Assembly: GCF_026163565.1 (NCBI RefSeq)
Contig: NZ_JAPDKN010000028.1
Location: forward strand, 1 to 64,000
From: Chryseobacterium sp. YIM B08800
GTDB lineage: Bacteria; Bacteroidota; Bacteroidia; Flavobacteriales; Weeksellaceae
Direction: 5' to 3'
DNA: 64,000 bases
The notes beneath the pieces were generated by a model, which worked only from the letters and a program-made list of their open reading frames with translations, was not told the DNA's origin and made no database searches. Positions 53,407-62,133 of the stretch are shown piece by piece. Position numbers and translations under genes: made by a program. The number at the start of each line of letters is the position of its first letter. The first letter of the stretch is position 1.

Positions 53407-54336
53407 TTATTTTGATTTTAAAAATAGTTCAACTTCTTCGTACAAATGAAATCTTCTTTTTTCCAAATGCAGAACATGGGTACTTTTATCGATCAGTACA
53501 TATCTTTTAACGGGCGCATTTTTTATTTCAGAAAACACTTTATGCGCTTCTTCTTCATTAAATGCAATATCCCATTCGCCTCTTATCAGCAAGGTAGAAT
53601 TTTTAATTTTCGATGGATAAAAAAAACAGTTTCCATTCCAGCATTCAAAAAGATCTTTTTCCCAAGCCGAAGGAAAACGTATGGTGTGAGGAAATCTTTC
53701 TTTAGCTGAAGGATCACTTTTTAACCATTCGTTTCCCCATTTTGTGAAAATTTCATCTTCTAAAGTCATTTCACAATCATCAGGAATATGGCTCAAAAAC
53801 TGATTTATCCTTTCTGATGGTGATAAATCTGTATAAACTGTTGTAGGTTTTTGCCAAGATGTTAATCCGGATCTTTGGACAATGGGTGCAAATAATATTA
53901 ATTTGTCTATTTTGTCTGGAAAAACTGTTGCATAATATCCGGAAATTGTTGCACCCCAAGAATGACCTATTAAATGTATTTTGTTGTAAATCAATTTATT
54001 AAAAATATAATCTATCGCAATATCAATATCTTTTACCAAATCTTTCCCGTTGCAAGAATTGACAAATTCATTTCCCAAATCCGACATATAATCGTATCTA
54101 TCTGATTTACCGTAACCTAAAAAATCTAACGCAAAAACATCATAACCAGCTTCTGAAAGATAGTCTGCCCAAGAAATTCCGTTCATTTGAAATCCCGAAG
54201 AAAGTTGCGAAGGAAATGTTGCGCCATGTATAAACAAAACAGCTTCGTCTGCGTTTTTATATTTGGCTTTTTGAAAATTCAGATTAATTTGCTTTTCGGG
54301 TATTCTGCTATTTAACTTTACATCAGTTTGTTTCAT
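53407..54336 (-). CDS. Alpha/beta-hydrolase
   Basis: This 309-aa protein is a cytoplasmic alpha/beta-hydrolase with the nucleophile elbow GHSWG near residue 124, the HG oxyanion segment LFIHGATFPS and an acid in LLIRGEWDIAFNEEE. A histidine occurs in IDKSTHVLHLEKRR. It is a serine hydrolase, substrate not inferable. The first gene of a two-gene unit with an ABM monooxygenase, and divergent from an ArsR-type regulator. Its minus-strand -7 TAATTTTG is at 54387-54394. Confidence 0.85.
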   Translation of the reverse strand: MKQTDVKLNSRIPEKQINLNFQKAKYKNADEAVLFIHGATFPSQLSSGFQMNGISWADYLSEAGYDVFALDFLGYGKSDRYDYMSDLGNEFVNSCNGKDLVKDIDIAIDYIFNKLIYNKIHLIGHSWGATISGYYATVFPDKIDKLILFAPIVQRSGLTSWQKPTTVYTDLSPSERINQFLSHIPDDCEMTLEDEIFTKWGNEWLKSDPSAKERFPHTIRFPSAWEKDLFECWNGNCFFYPSKIKNSTLLIRGEWDIAFNEEEAHKVFSEIKNAPVKRYVLIDKSTHVLHLEKRRFHLYEEVELFLKSK

Positions 54337-54452
54337 TTAAAAAAAAATATTGCAAATCTGGATAAGATTTTTGATTAATTATATTGCAAAATTAAATACT
54401 TAAAAATCTTAAAAGTTCATTCTAAAATGAATTATAAATTTTAATTGTTTCC

Positions 54453-54460
54453 TAAATTTG
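54453..54460 (+). promoter_or_regulatory. -7 element giving a probable leaderless transcript of the wHTH regulator
   Basis: TAAATTTG ends six bases before the ATG at 54466, so the start site would fall on or next to the start codon. No TTG stands at the expected -33 position. Confidence 0.5.
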
Positions 54461-54465
54461 TCATT

Positions 54466-55149
54466 ATGGAAATCGAAAATGAGTTTACAAAAATAGCTTC
54501 ACTTATCGGCGAAAGAGCGCGCGCTTTAATTTTGTGGTCTTTGCTGGATCAGAAAGCTTACACCGCTTCCGAATTAAGTATTATAGCAGATATTTCGCGA
54601 CAATCGGTAAGTAATCATTTATCAAAACTTATTGATGCGAAACTCGTTTGTGCCGACAAACAAGGTCGTCACAGATATTTTCGACTGACCGATGAAAATA
54701 TCGCGCATGTAATTGAATCAATGGCGAGTTTGATTCCTCACAAAAAAATAGAAATTAAAAAAAATGCAAATGCAGAAAAACTAAGTTTTGCCAGAACCTG
54801 TTACGATCATCTTGCAGGCAAAATTTCTGTTGAAATTGTAAATGCTTTGCTCAATAAAAATATAATCTGTCTAGACAAAGATTCTTTTACAGTAACTGAG
54901 TTTGGTGAAAAATGGTTTGATGAGATTGGAATCAATATCGATAATTTAAAAAATAAAAATCGCTCTTTTGCCCACAAATGTTTGGATTGGACAGAAAGAA
55001 AACATCACATTGCAGGAGCTTTAGGCAACGCCATTTTAGAAAAATTTCTGGAAAAAGACTTTATCCGAAAAAAGAAAAACAGCCGTGAAATATTAATCAC
55101 GACTGTCGGGAAAAAATTCTTTTATGAAAAACTGAACATAAGTTTATAA
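54466..55149 (+). CDS. ArsR-type winged-helix regulator
   Basis: The ATG at 54466 is chosen over TTG seven codons upstream. The 227-aa protein has an ArsR-like wHTH at residues ~10-75 (ERARALILWSLLDQKAYTASELSIIADISRQSVSNHLSKL, QGRHRYFRLTDENI). A long C-terminal domain of about 130 residues with several cysteines (CYDHLAGKI, CLDWTERKHH) follows, so it is not a minimal ArsR. Divergent from the hydrolase/monooxygenase pair, which it probably controls. The effector is unknown. The start appears leaderless. Confidence 0.85.
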   Translation: MEIENEFTKIASLIGERARALILWSLLDQKAYTASELSIIADISRQSVSNHLSKLIDAKLVCADKQGRHRYFRLTDENIAHVIESMASLIPHKKIEIKKNANAEKLSFARTCYDHLAGKISVEIVNALLNKNIICLDKDSFTVTEFGEKWFDEIGINIDNLKNKNRSFAHKCLDWTERKHHIAGALGNAILEKFLEKDFIRKKKNSREILITTVGKKFFYEKLNISL

Positions 55150-55188
55150 TTTTATAAAATTATTCAGACTAATTTTATTATTTCGAAA

Positions 55189-56073
55189 CTACGTTTGCGG
55201 TATCGGATTAAACTGAGAGTTCTCTATTGTCAGTTTTCTTGTCGTCAAATCATAATGATCGTTCATCGACATCACATGAACGGTAAGATTATCTATTGAA
55301 ATAGGTTCACCTAAATTAATATTGGTAAGATTGGTGTCTTTAATGAATCTTCCATCAACAATAATTACCAAACCAGATCCTACTGCAGTCATGGTATCAT
55401 TATGAATGAAAAGTCCGGTGTCTTCACCCAAACCAATTCCTAAAGTTCTGGGATTGTTTACTACAGCCTGAAAAAGCCTTCCGATTCTTCCTCTTTGTAC
55501 AAAGTGAGTGTCTACAATGACGTTGTCGATTAAACCTAAACCCTGAGTCGTTTTAATTTCACCTTTTAATAGAGCTTCAGAACTGCTTCCTTGGTAAATC
55601 ATATTTTCAGAAGCAGCAGCAGCTCCTGCAGACGTTCCGGAATAGATAAAATCTTGCTCTTGATATTTTAGTAAAATAGCATCGTGAAATCTTGTTCCGC
55701 CCAAAATTGAGGTCAGTCTCAATTGATCTCCACCCGTAAACATCACGACATCTGCTGCATTGGCTCTTGCAACAATAGCATCAGAATTAGCTTCTTCACG
55801 GTTATGAATATCAAGAATATTGACGTTTTTAGCTCCCAAAAATTCAAAAGCTTTTTTATATTCGGCACCAACAATTTGAGGAATTTGCGACGCTGTAGTC
55901 ACTACCTCAATCACAGAATTTTCCTTGTTTTTAGATTCAGTAATAATCTTTCTTAAAATTCCTCTTTCAAAAAAGTTAAGATTTTTTTCAACATTCTGAT
56001 CGTAATCGGTCTCAGAAAAGCTGCCTTTATTCACAGCTCCACCGATAATAATTAATTTTCCAACAGGTTTCAT
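55189..56073 (-). CDS. cphB: Cyanophycinase
   Basis: The ATG at 56073 is preferred to TTG three codons upstream. The 294-aa protein belongs to peptidase family S51. The nucleophile S148 is in YSGTSAGAAAAS, and FTGGDQLRLTSILGG precedes it. The catalytic histidine is probably in VDTHFVQRGR and a further acid is downstream. It cleaves cyanophycin into beta-Asp-Arg dipeptides. A minus-strand -7 element TAAATTTG is at 56080-56087, only six bases before the ATG, so the transcript is probably leaderless. It is divergent from cphA. Confidence 0.93.
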   Translation of the reverse strand: MKPVGKLIIIGGAVNKGSFSETDYDQNVEKNLNFFERGILRKIITESKNKENSVIEVVTTASQIPQIVGAEYKKAFEFLGAKNVNILDIHNREEANSDAIVARANAADVVMFTGGDQLRLTSILGGTRFHDAILLKYQEQDFIYSGTSAGAAAASENMIYQGSSSEALLKGEIKTTQGLGLIDNVIVDTHFVQRGRIGRLFQAVVNNPRTLGIGLGEDTGLFIHNDTMTAVGSGLVIIVDGRFIKDTNLTNINLGEPISIDNLTVHVMSMNDHYDLTTRKLTIENSQFNPIPQT

Positions 56074-56079
56074 AGCTTG

Positions 56080-56111
56080 CAAATTTAAAAAATAATAAAT
56101 TGTTAATGCAA
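56080..56111 (-). promoter_or_regulatory. Promoter of cphB, probably leaderless
   Basis: On the minus strand TTG (56109-56111), 21 bases, TAAATTTG (56080-56087), then the ATG at 56073. The start site would coincide with the coding start. The rest of the cphB-cphA gap carries only a possible plus-strand -7 element TATCTTTG at 56219-56226. Confidence 0.5.
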
Positions 56112-56361
56112 TGTAAACCCATTTTTAACGTATTTCCTTTGATTTTTAATCGATTACAGAAATTGCATTTTTTTAATAAATCTTTAATAACGCTATGGTT
56201 TTGTTTATGGTTTTGCATTATCTTTGATTTAGAAAGATGTTTTTATTAAAGTAATTAAGGCATAGAAAAACTATGAAATCATAATTTTTTTAATTATTAA
56301 ATTATAATTTTAAAATTAAAGATGATAGATAACAAATGGAAAAAAAATTAAGTAGCTGCAT

Positions 56362-58989
56362 ATGAAAATTGAGAAAATACAGGCTTTACGTGGTCCGAAT
56401 ATTTGGAGTATAAGAAGAAAGAAGCTAATACAGATGCGTTTGGATCTGGAGGAAATGGAAGATTTCCCTACCAATAAAATTGAAGGTTTTCGTGAAAGAA
56501 TAGAGCAGCTTATGCCTTCGCTCATTACTCATCGTTGTTCTGAAGGAACGAGAGGCGGTTTTTTTCATAGAGTAGAAACGGGGACATGGATGGGGCATGT
56601 GATTGAACACATTGCTTTAGAAATTCAAACTTTAGCCGGAATGGATACCGGATTTGGAAGAACTCGTGAAACAAAAACTCCCGGAGTTTACAATGTAGTA
56701 TTTGATTATATTGAAGAAAATGCAGGGATCTATGCAGCCGAACAAGCGGTAGAAATTGCCTTAGCTTTAATTGAAAATAAAGAATATGATATTAATGCCT
56801 GTATTCAAAAATTAAAAGAAATCAGAGAACGTGTAAGATTAGGACCTTCAACAGGTAGTATTGTTGAGGAAGCGGTTTCAAGAAAAATTCCGTGGATACG
56901 ATTGGGAAGCAATTCTCTGGTTCAATTAGGTTACGGGGTTAATCAGCAAAGGTTTCAGGCGACGATTACCGGAAATACAAGCTCGATTGCTGTAGATATT
57001 GCCTGCAATAAAGAATTGACGAAAAGAATGCTTCATGATGCTGCAATTCCTGTTCCGATGGGAGATTTAATTGTGGACGAAGAAGATCTACAGAGAGTCA
57101 TCAAAAAAATTGGTTATCCTATCGTTATCAAACCTTTGGATGGAAATCATGGGAAAGGTTCTTCAATCAATGTTAATGATTGGGTTTCTTCTGTGACAGG
57201 TTTAGAATACGCTCAGAAATATTCAAAAAAAGTAATTGTTGAAAAATATATTACGGGATACGATTTTAGAGTTTTGGTAATCAATAATAAAATGGTTGCT
57301 GCTGCGAGAAGAGTTCCCGCTCATGTTGTTGGTGATGGTGAGTCTAATCTTGAGAAACTCATTGAAAAAGAAAATAAAGATCCAAGAAGAGGATATGGTC
57401 ACGAAAATGTTCTGACCGAAATCACAGTTGATAAAGACACTTTAGAATTACTTGAAAAACTTCAATATACTTTAGAAACAGTTCCTCAAAAGGGGGAAGT
57501 AGTTTATCTAAAATCTACCGCTAATCTTTCTACAGGTGGTACTTCTATTGATGTAACCGATATGGTACATCCTGAAAATATCACAATGGCAGAAAGAATT
57601 TCAAAAATCATCGGTTTAGATGTCTGCGGAATTGATATTATGGCAGAAAATCTTACACAGCCTTTGAAAGAAAGTGGCGGAGCGATAATTGAAGTGAATG
57701 CAGCTCCTGGTTTCAGAATGCATTTGGCTCCGAGTGAAGGTCTTCCGAGAAACGTTGCCGCTCCGGTTGTAGATATGTTGTATCCGCAAGGAAAACCTTT
57801 TACCATTCCGATTATTGCAGTTACAGGTACTAACGGAAAAACAACAACGACGAGATTAATTTCACATATTGTAAAAAGCAATGGCTATAGAGTAGGTTTC
57901 ACCACATCAGACGGAATTTATATTCAGAATACGATGTTGACGAAAGGGGATACAACAGGTCCTATTTCAGCCGAATTTATTTTGAAAGACCCAACTGTAG
58001 AATTTGCAGTTTTAGAAACCGCACGTGGCGGAATTCTTCGTTCCGGTTTAGGATTCGGACAGTGTGATATCGGAGTTTTAACCAATATTAAAGAAGATCA
58101 TTTAGGAATGAATGATATTCACAACCTGAAAGATTTAACCAAAGTAAAAAGGGTAGTACTCGACAGTGTAAAGAAAAGCGGATGGAGCGTTTTGAATGCT
58201 GAAGATGAATATTCTATGAGAATCATCAACGATTTACCGAGTAATGTCGCTATTTTTAGTTTGGATGAAAATAATGAATACATTAAAAAATTCGCTAAAG
58301 AAGGACGCACAACTTGTGTTTACGAAGAAGGCTATGTAACCATCAAAAAAGGCGATTGGAAGATCAGAATCGGAAAAGTAAAAGATTTTCCGATTACGAT
58401 GGAGGGAAAGGCAAAATTTATGATTGATAACGTTTTGGCAGCGAGTTTGGCTTGTTATCTTTATGGTTTTGGGATTGAAGATATTTCCAATTCACTTCGT
58501 ACATTTATTCCAAGTGCGCAATTGACTCCGGGAAGACTGAATGTATTTAAATTTAAAAACTTTAAAGTTTTAATAGATTTTGCGCACAATCCTGCAGGTT
58601 ACGAAGCAATTGAAGATTATCTTAAAAATGTAGAATCTACCAAGAAAATCGGAATTATTTCCGGTGTGGGAGACAGAAGGGATGAAGATATCAGACTATG
58701 CGGAAAGATTGCCGGAAGAATGTTTGATCATATCATTATCAGAAATGAAAAACACCTTCGTGGAAGAACAGAAGAAGAAATCAACGGTTTGATTATCGAC
58801 GGAATGCAGTCTTCAGGAAAAGATGTAAGCTATGAGATTATTCCTAAAGAAATCGATGCGTTGAAACATGCGATGGGAATGGCAGAAGAAGGTACTTTTA
58901 TTACCGCTTTAAGTGATGTAATTTCTAATGCAATTGACCTTGTTCAGGATTATCAGGCGAGAGAATTGCTTGAAGACGATAAATTTTAA
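56362..58989 (+). CDS. cphA: Cyanophycin synthetase
   Basis: At 875 aa this has the length of classical CphA. The N-terminal domain begins MKIEKIQALRGPNIWS and includes FHRVETGTWMGHVIEHIALE. An ATP-grasp domain (VVIKPLDGNHGKGSSINV, IEVNAAPGFRMHL) spans ~220-480. A Mur-ligase-like domain follows with the P-loop GTNGKTTTT at 489-497 and ends FAHNPAGYEAIEDYL. CphA polymerises aspartate and arginine into multi-L-arginyl-poly-L-aspartate, an insoluble nitrogen store. It has a divergent degrading enzyme next door and an isoaspartyl peptidase 3.4 kb away, making the whole cycle local. Confidence 0.95.
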   Translation: MKIEKIQALRGPNIWSIRRKKLIQMRLDLEEMEDFPTNKIEGFRERIEQLMPSLITHRCSEGTRGGFFHRVETGTWMGHVIEHIALEIQTLAGMDTGFGRTRETKTPGVYNVVFDYIEENAGIYAAEQAVEIALALIENKEYDINACIQKLKEIRERVRLGPSTGSIVEEAVSRKIPWIRLGSNSLVQLGYGVNQQRFQATITGNTSSIAVDIACNKELTKRMLHDAAIPVPMGDLIVDEEDLQRVIKKIGYPIVIKPLDGNHGKGSSINVNDWVSSVTGLEYAQKYSKKVIVEKYITGYDFRVLVINNKMVAAARRVPAHVVGDGESNLEKLIEKENKDPRRGYGHENVLTEITVDKDTLELLEKLQYTLETVPQKGEVVYLKSTANLSTGGTSIDVTDMVHPENITMAERISKIIGLDVCGIDIMAENLTQPLKESGGAIIEVNAAPGFRMHLAPSEGLPRNVAAPVVDMLYPQGKPFTIPIIAVTGTNGKTTTTRLISHIVKSNGYRVGFTTSDGIYIQNTMLTKGDTTGPISAEFILKDPTVEFAVLETARGGILRSGLGFGQCDIGVLTNIKEDHLGMNDIHNLKDLTKVKRVVLDSVKKSGWSVLNAEDEYSMRIINDLPSNVAIFSLDENNEYIKKFAKEGRTTCVYEEGYVTIKKGDWKIRIGKVKDFPITMEGKAKFMIDNVLAASLACYLYGFGIEDISNSLRTFIPSAQLTPGRLNVFKFKNFKVLIDFAHNPAGYEAIEDYLKNVESTKKIGIISGVGDRRDEDIRLCGKIAGRMFDHIIIRNEKHLRGRTEEEINGLIIDGMQSSGKDVSYEIIPKEIDALKHAMGMAEEGTFITALSDVISNAIDLVQDYQARELLEDDKF

Positions 58990-58994
58990 AATAG

Positions 58995-59026
58995 AAAAAG
59001 GAGTAAGTTAATTTACTCCTTTTTTG
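58995..59026. terminator. Bidirectional terminator after cphA
   Basis: AAAAAGGAGTAA pairs with TTACTCCTTTTT. It overlaps the last codons of the converging gene at 59013. Confidence 0.75.
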
Positions 59027-59495
59027 TTTCTGGTTGTTCAGAATTAGCGTAAATCATGCCAATAGTAAGGTTTTTGTAATCCTTTAAAATCTGTTGATTA
59101 GATTTATTTTTTAGGCTGTCTCTATAAAATCCGATCCTCTTTGTTTCAGAATAAAAAAGCTTATTGGTTTCAACGTCTTGTTCTTTAATGAAAAGCGTTA
59201 ATCTTGCAGGTTTTATTCCTTTTTGCTGAAGTTGATATTCATCTTTTCGATTACTAAATCTTAAAACAATGAAACTCATTTCTTCAGACCAGCCACCGCC
59301 AACGTAAGCTATCTCAAAATTTACTTTAAGGTCTCTTAAAAGGTCTTTTACTTTTTTATTAAGGTAAAACTTTTCATTTTCTTTAAATTTTCCAATTTCC
59401 TGTTTAGAATAAATTTTTTGTTGAGCATTCAGCTTAAACGTAAAAACTAAAATAATCGGAAAAAAGACTTTTAAAACATATTTATTCATTTTCAT
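59013..59495 (-). CDS. Secreted protein of unknown function (160 aa)
   Basis: A signal peptide (MKMNKYVLKVFFPIILVF, cleavage near LNAQQ) leads a mature domain with KFKENEKFYLNKKVKDLLRDL and ISYVGGGWSEEMSF-like aromatic strands. The family is not recognised. The upstream membrane-protein gene ends about 56 bp before it; both lie at the end of the amidoligase-type unit and may be carried on its transcript. Confidence 0.55.
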   Translation of the reverse strand: MKMNKYVLKVFFPIILVFTFKLNAQQKIYSKQEIGKFKENEKFYLNKKVKDLLRDLKVNFEIAYVGGGWSEEMSFIVLRFSNRKDEYQLQQKGIKPARLTLFIKEQDVETNKLFYSETKRIGFYRDSLKNKSNQQILKDYKNLTIGMIYANSEQPETKKE

Positions 59496-59551
59496 AAACT
59501 ATTCTTCCTCAAAAAAGCATTAAAATTCTTATTCAAATTTTATTTTTTTTG

Positions 59552-59995
59552 CTACCAGTTTTTTTCTATTTTTTGAAGCTTAATCAAGTAAGGAATTAAA
59601 ACAGCAACTTCAAGTCGTAATTCAAAGTTTTTAGTAAAAAATGGTAAAACAAACATTGAAATTCCGCAAACGGCTAATCCAATAACTGCATCTATTTTTG
59701 CGATTTTTATTCCCCAATCTTGCTCAAACCACAGTCCGTACAAGACAATACCTTTTAAAATAAATAAAGCTGTGAGGAAAAATCCTATTAAACTATATGC
59801 TTTATCAGTTTCAAACCCGTAAAGAGACAAGTTAATTTTACCCATGAAAAATCCGAAAGCCAGAATTAAAACACCAATAAAACCGCAAGCAAAGAAAAGC
59901 CAGGTGAAAACTTTTATCCATATAGGCAATAGATTCCTTCTTCTTTTTGTGGTTAACTGATGATCAAATTCATCAAAAACTGATTTTTCTTCCAT
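59552..59995 (-). CDS. Small four-helix membrane protein (147 aa)
   Basis: The ATG at 59995 is chosen; a TTG two codons before is less likely. Four hydrophobic helices are visible (WIKVFTWLFFACGFIGVLILA, YSLIGFFLTALFILKGIVL, KIAKIDAVIGLAVCGISMFVL and a shorter last one). No known motif. It starts 13 bases after the stop of an ATP-grasp-like gene and is probably co-transcribed with it. The product could be an anchor or transporter for whatever that cluster makes, but this is only a guess. Confidence 0.55.
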   Translation of the reverse strand: MEEKSVFDEFDHQLTTKRRRNLLPIWIKVFTWLFFACGFIGVLILAFGFFMGKINLSLYGFETDKAYSLIGFFLTALFILKGIVLYGLWFEQDWGIKIAKIDAVIGLAVCGISMFVLPFFTKNFELRLEVAVLIPYLIKLQKIEKNW

Positions 59996-60008
59996 ATACA
60001 ATTACTAT

Positions 60009-61193
60009 TTATTCTTCCCCAAAAAATGCATGAGAACTGCCAATCCAGATTGCATCTTTTTTATTGAAATCTACATTCACCATCGCAGCTTTTGTCATTC
60101 TTGAAAGGTTTTGAAGTAAAATTGGTCGTTCTTCATTTTCTTTCCAGATATAAAGCAAACGAATTTCGGCTCTTGAAAAATCTCCGTTGATATCTTCAAA
60201 AATTGGCTCGTAGTTTACTTTTCGCTGCAAGATATAATTTTTTTTATCTAAAATAGAATCAGTAATCTCTTTTGTGGGATTTAGATTCACGCCGCTACCT
60301 GCAAAAGAAAACAAAGGTTTCAAAACAAAATTTTCAAGGCTTTCATTTTCAGGAAATTCGTCCAGGAAATAGCTTTTCGGAACAAATTCATGTTTTAGTA
60401 AAGGCAAAAGATATTTAGAAATCTTGAAGAACCAATTCGGGTGAGTGATCCATTCTACATCTACGTCTTCACGGAAATTAAACTCAGTTTTAAGGTCTGG
60501 AATTTTATCAAGCTCATCAAAAATAACGCGATTATAAATTCTTTTGATTCTGATCAGTTCACCATTGTGCTCATAAAATAATTGATTTCCGTGTTTTTTT
60601 ACTTTAGTGAGACAAACAGTTTTTATGCCTAAAAGTTTTTCGGTTAAAGCAAAATCAATAGCCGTTTTCTGTTTTTCAGGATAAATTTCAAGCAAAATAA
60701 CGTTTTTCGGATCTTCTATACCAACAATTAATTCTTGTAAATGCTTCTGATAATCGTCATCCGAAATATTATTTTTCAATTGATTTAAGAAAGGATAAAC
60801 CTCACAAAATGTCTCTTCATAAACATTCTGAAAAGCATACAGCGAAGGAAAAGCTTGTAGCTCTATCAGTTGAGGTTCTATTTTACCGTTTTCGCTTCTG
60901 CAAATTCCAAAATCTATGGTAAAAAAATGAGGCTGTTTGGTATCGTTGGGAACTTTGCAGTTTTCCGGAATCGAATTTTCTAAAGTTCCTTCAGGTAAGT
61001 TTTTAATCTGATCAATAATACTTTCACTTGCTGAAACTAATTTTTCTTTGAATTCTTTAGTAAAAAAAATGGGGCTTTCAGACAATCTGAAGGTAGGCTG
61101 TATGCCACTTTTTTCTTCCAAGATTGATTTTAGCTGATCATACTTTTCGCTGGTGAATTCTTCGTTGAACTGTTTTCTGTATTTTTGGATCAT
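60009..61193 (-). CDS. ATP-grasp-like ligase-type protein, cluster gene 4
   Basis: This 394-aa protein has features of an ATP-grasp fold: SLENFVLKPLFSFAGSGVNLN (lysine and glycine-rich loop) and the acidic metal-binding FSRAEIRLLYIW near the end, with an N-terminal substrate domain (FTIDFGICRSENGKIEPQLIELQAFPS). It would ligate a carboxylate to an amine using ATP. A terminator-like hairpin at 61217-61243 precedes it, after the amidotransferase gene, so expression may be partly separate. Substrate unknown. Confidence 0.65.
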   Translation of the reverse strand: MIQKYRKQFNEEFTSEKYDQLKSILEEKSGIQPTFRLSESPIFFTKEFKEKLVSASESIIDQIKNLPEGTLENSIPENCKVPNDTKQPHFFTIDFGICRSENGKIEPQLIELQAFPSLYAFQNVYEETFCEVYPFLNQLKNNISDDDYQKHLQELIVGIEDPKNVILLEIYPEKQKTAIDFALTEKLLGIKTVCLTKVKKHGNQLFYEHNGELIRIKRIYNRVIFDELDKIPDLKTEFNFREDVDVEWITHPNWFFKISKYLLPLLKHEFVPKSYFLDEFPENESLENFVLKPLFSFAGSGVNLNPTKEITDSILDKKNYILQRKVNYEPIFEDINGDFSRAEIRLLYIWKENEERPILLQNLSRMTKAAMVNVDFNKKDAIWIGSSHAFFGEE

Positions 61194-61216
61194 AATTTTT
61201 TTCTTTTGTGATTTAA

Positions 61217-61243
61217 AAAATCGAGCAAATTATGCTCGATTTT
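61217..61243 (-). terminator. Hairpin between the amidotransferase and ATP-grasp-like genes
   Basis: AAAATCGAGCA (61217-61227) and TGCTCGATTTT (61233-61243) form an 11-base stem with an AATTA loop. It could stop or reduce transcription inside the cluster. Confidence 0.6.
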
Positions 61244-61267
61244 AATTATTTTTTATTTGAATTTTTA

Positions 61268-62101
61268 TCAGGCTGTTGCCGTCTTTTGTTTCAAAATATT
61301 TTTCTTTGCATCGCTTAAAAAACGAGGAAGAATCTGAGATTGTGTAAGAACGATTTTGTCTTCGTCATTAATTCGGTCTACGGTTTCCAGATATTTTTCC
61401 ATACCGTAATTTTCAATCATGGCTTCTTTATTTTTCTCGTCTTTCAGGTTTTCAATCATTCCGTCGGGATTGGCTTCAGGATGAAACTGTGTGCCGAAAA
61501 TTTCATCAGAAAAACGAACTGCCATAATTGCCCGTTCCAAATCAATGTGAGGACGGGATTTTTCAATCGCCATCATTTTCATTCCCAACTCTTCAAAACG
61601 CTCTGCATTAGGCTCAATAAATTGATATGCTCTGGAATCTACAGCATAAAAAGGATCAGGTAAGTTTTTAAACAGAAATTCATCTTCACCCTCTTCTGTT
61701 TTGTGAATAGGCATTATCCCGAAAGAATAAGATCTTCTTTGGCAGATATTGCCCAATTCCCAATGAATACTCGCCAATTGAAAGGAATGACAAATCAGAA
61801 AAAGATATTTTTTAGCATCATTATGCTTGTTATATTCATAAACTGCATCTAAAAAATCTGCAAATTTCTGTTCCCATTCAAAACCTTCACGGTGCGGATT
61901 TCCCGGTCCGCCGGAAGAAATGAATATATCAAAATCTTCAATGTTTGGAATCTCGTTTTTATATCTTACATCAAAACCTGTAATGCTTATATTTTCTTCC
62001 GATTGCTTCTGGAAATTCTCAGAGATTTCTTTAATATTTTTAAATCCCTGATTTGCCTGATTGTTGTTCATATCCAGCAAAGCAATTCTTACATCTTTCA
62101 T
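61268..62101 (-). CDS. Class I glutamine amidotransferase-like protein, cluster gene 3
   Basis: This 277-aa protein is a class I amidotransferase with the nucleophile C104 in FLICHSFQLA and the triad histidine and glutamate H207/E209 in GTQFHPEA. The glycine-rich SSGGPGNPHREGFEW is upstream. It is stand-alone, not fused to a synthetase. It either supplies ammonia from glutamine or cleaves a gamma-glutamyl bond for the ligases encoded beside it. The next gene upstream in the operon is a GCS2-type ligase 32 bp away. Confidence 0.8.
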   Translation of the reverse strand: MKDVRIALLDMNNNQANQGFKNIKEISENFQKQSEENISITGFDVRYKNEIPNIEDFDIFISSGGPGNPHREGFEWEQKFADFLDAVYEYNKHNDAKKYLFLICHSFQLASIHWELGNICQRRSYSFGIMPIHKTEEGEDEFLFKNLPDPFYAVDSRAYQFIEPNAERFEELGMKMMAIEKSRPHIDLERAIMAVRFSDEIFGTQFHPEANPDGMIENLKDEKNKEAMIENYGMEKYLETVDRINDEDKIVLTQSQILPRFLSDAKKNILKQKTATA

Positions 62102-62133
62102 AACTACATAATTTCTGCAAAGTTATGAATTTA

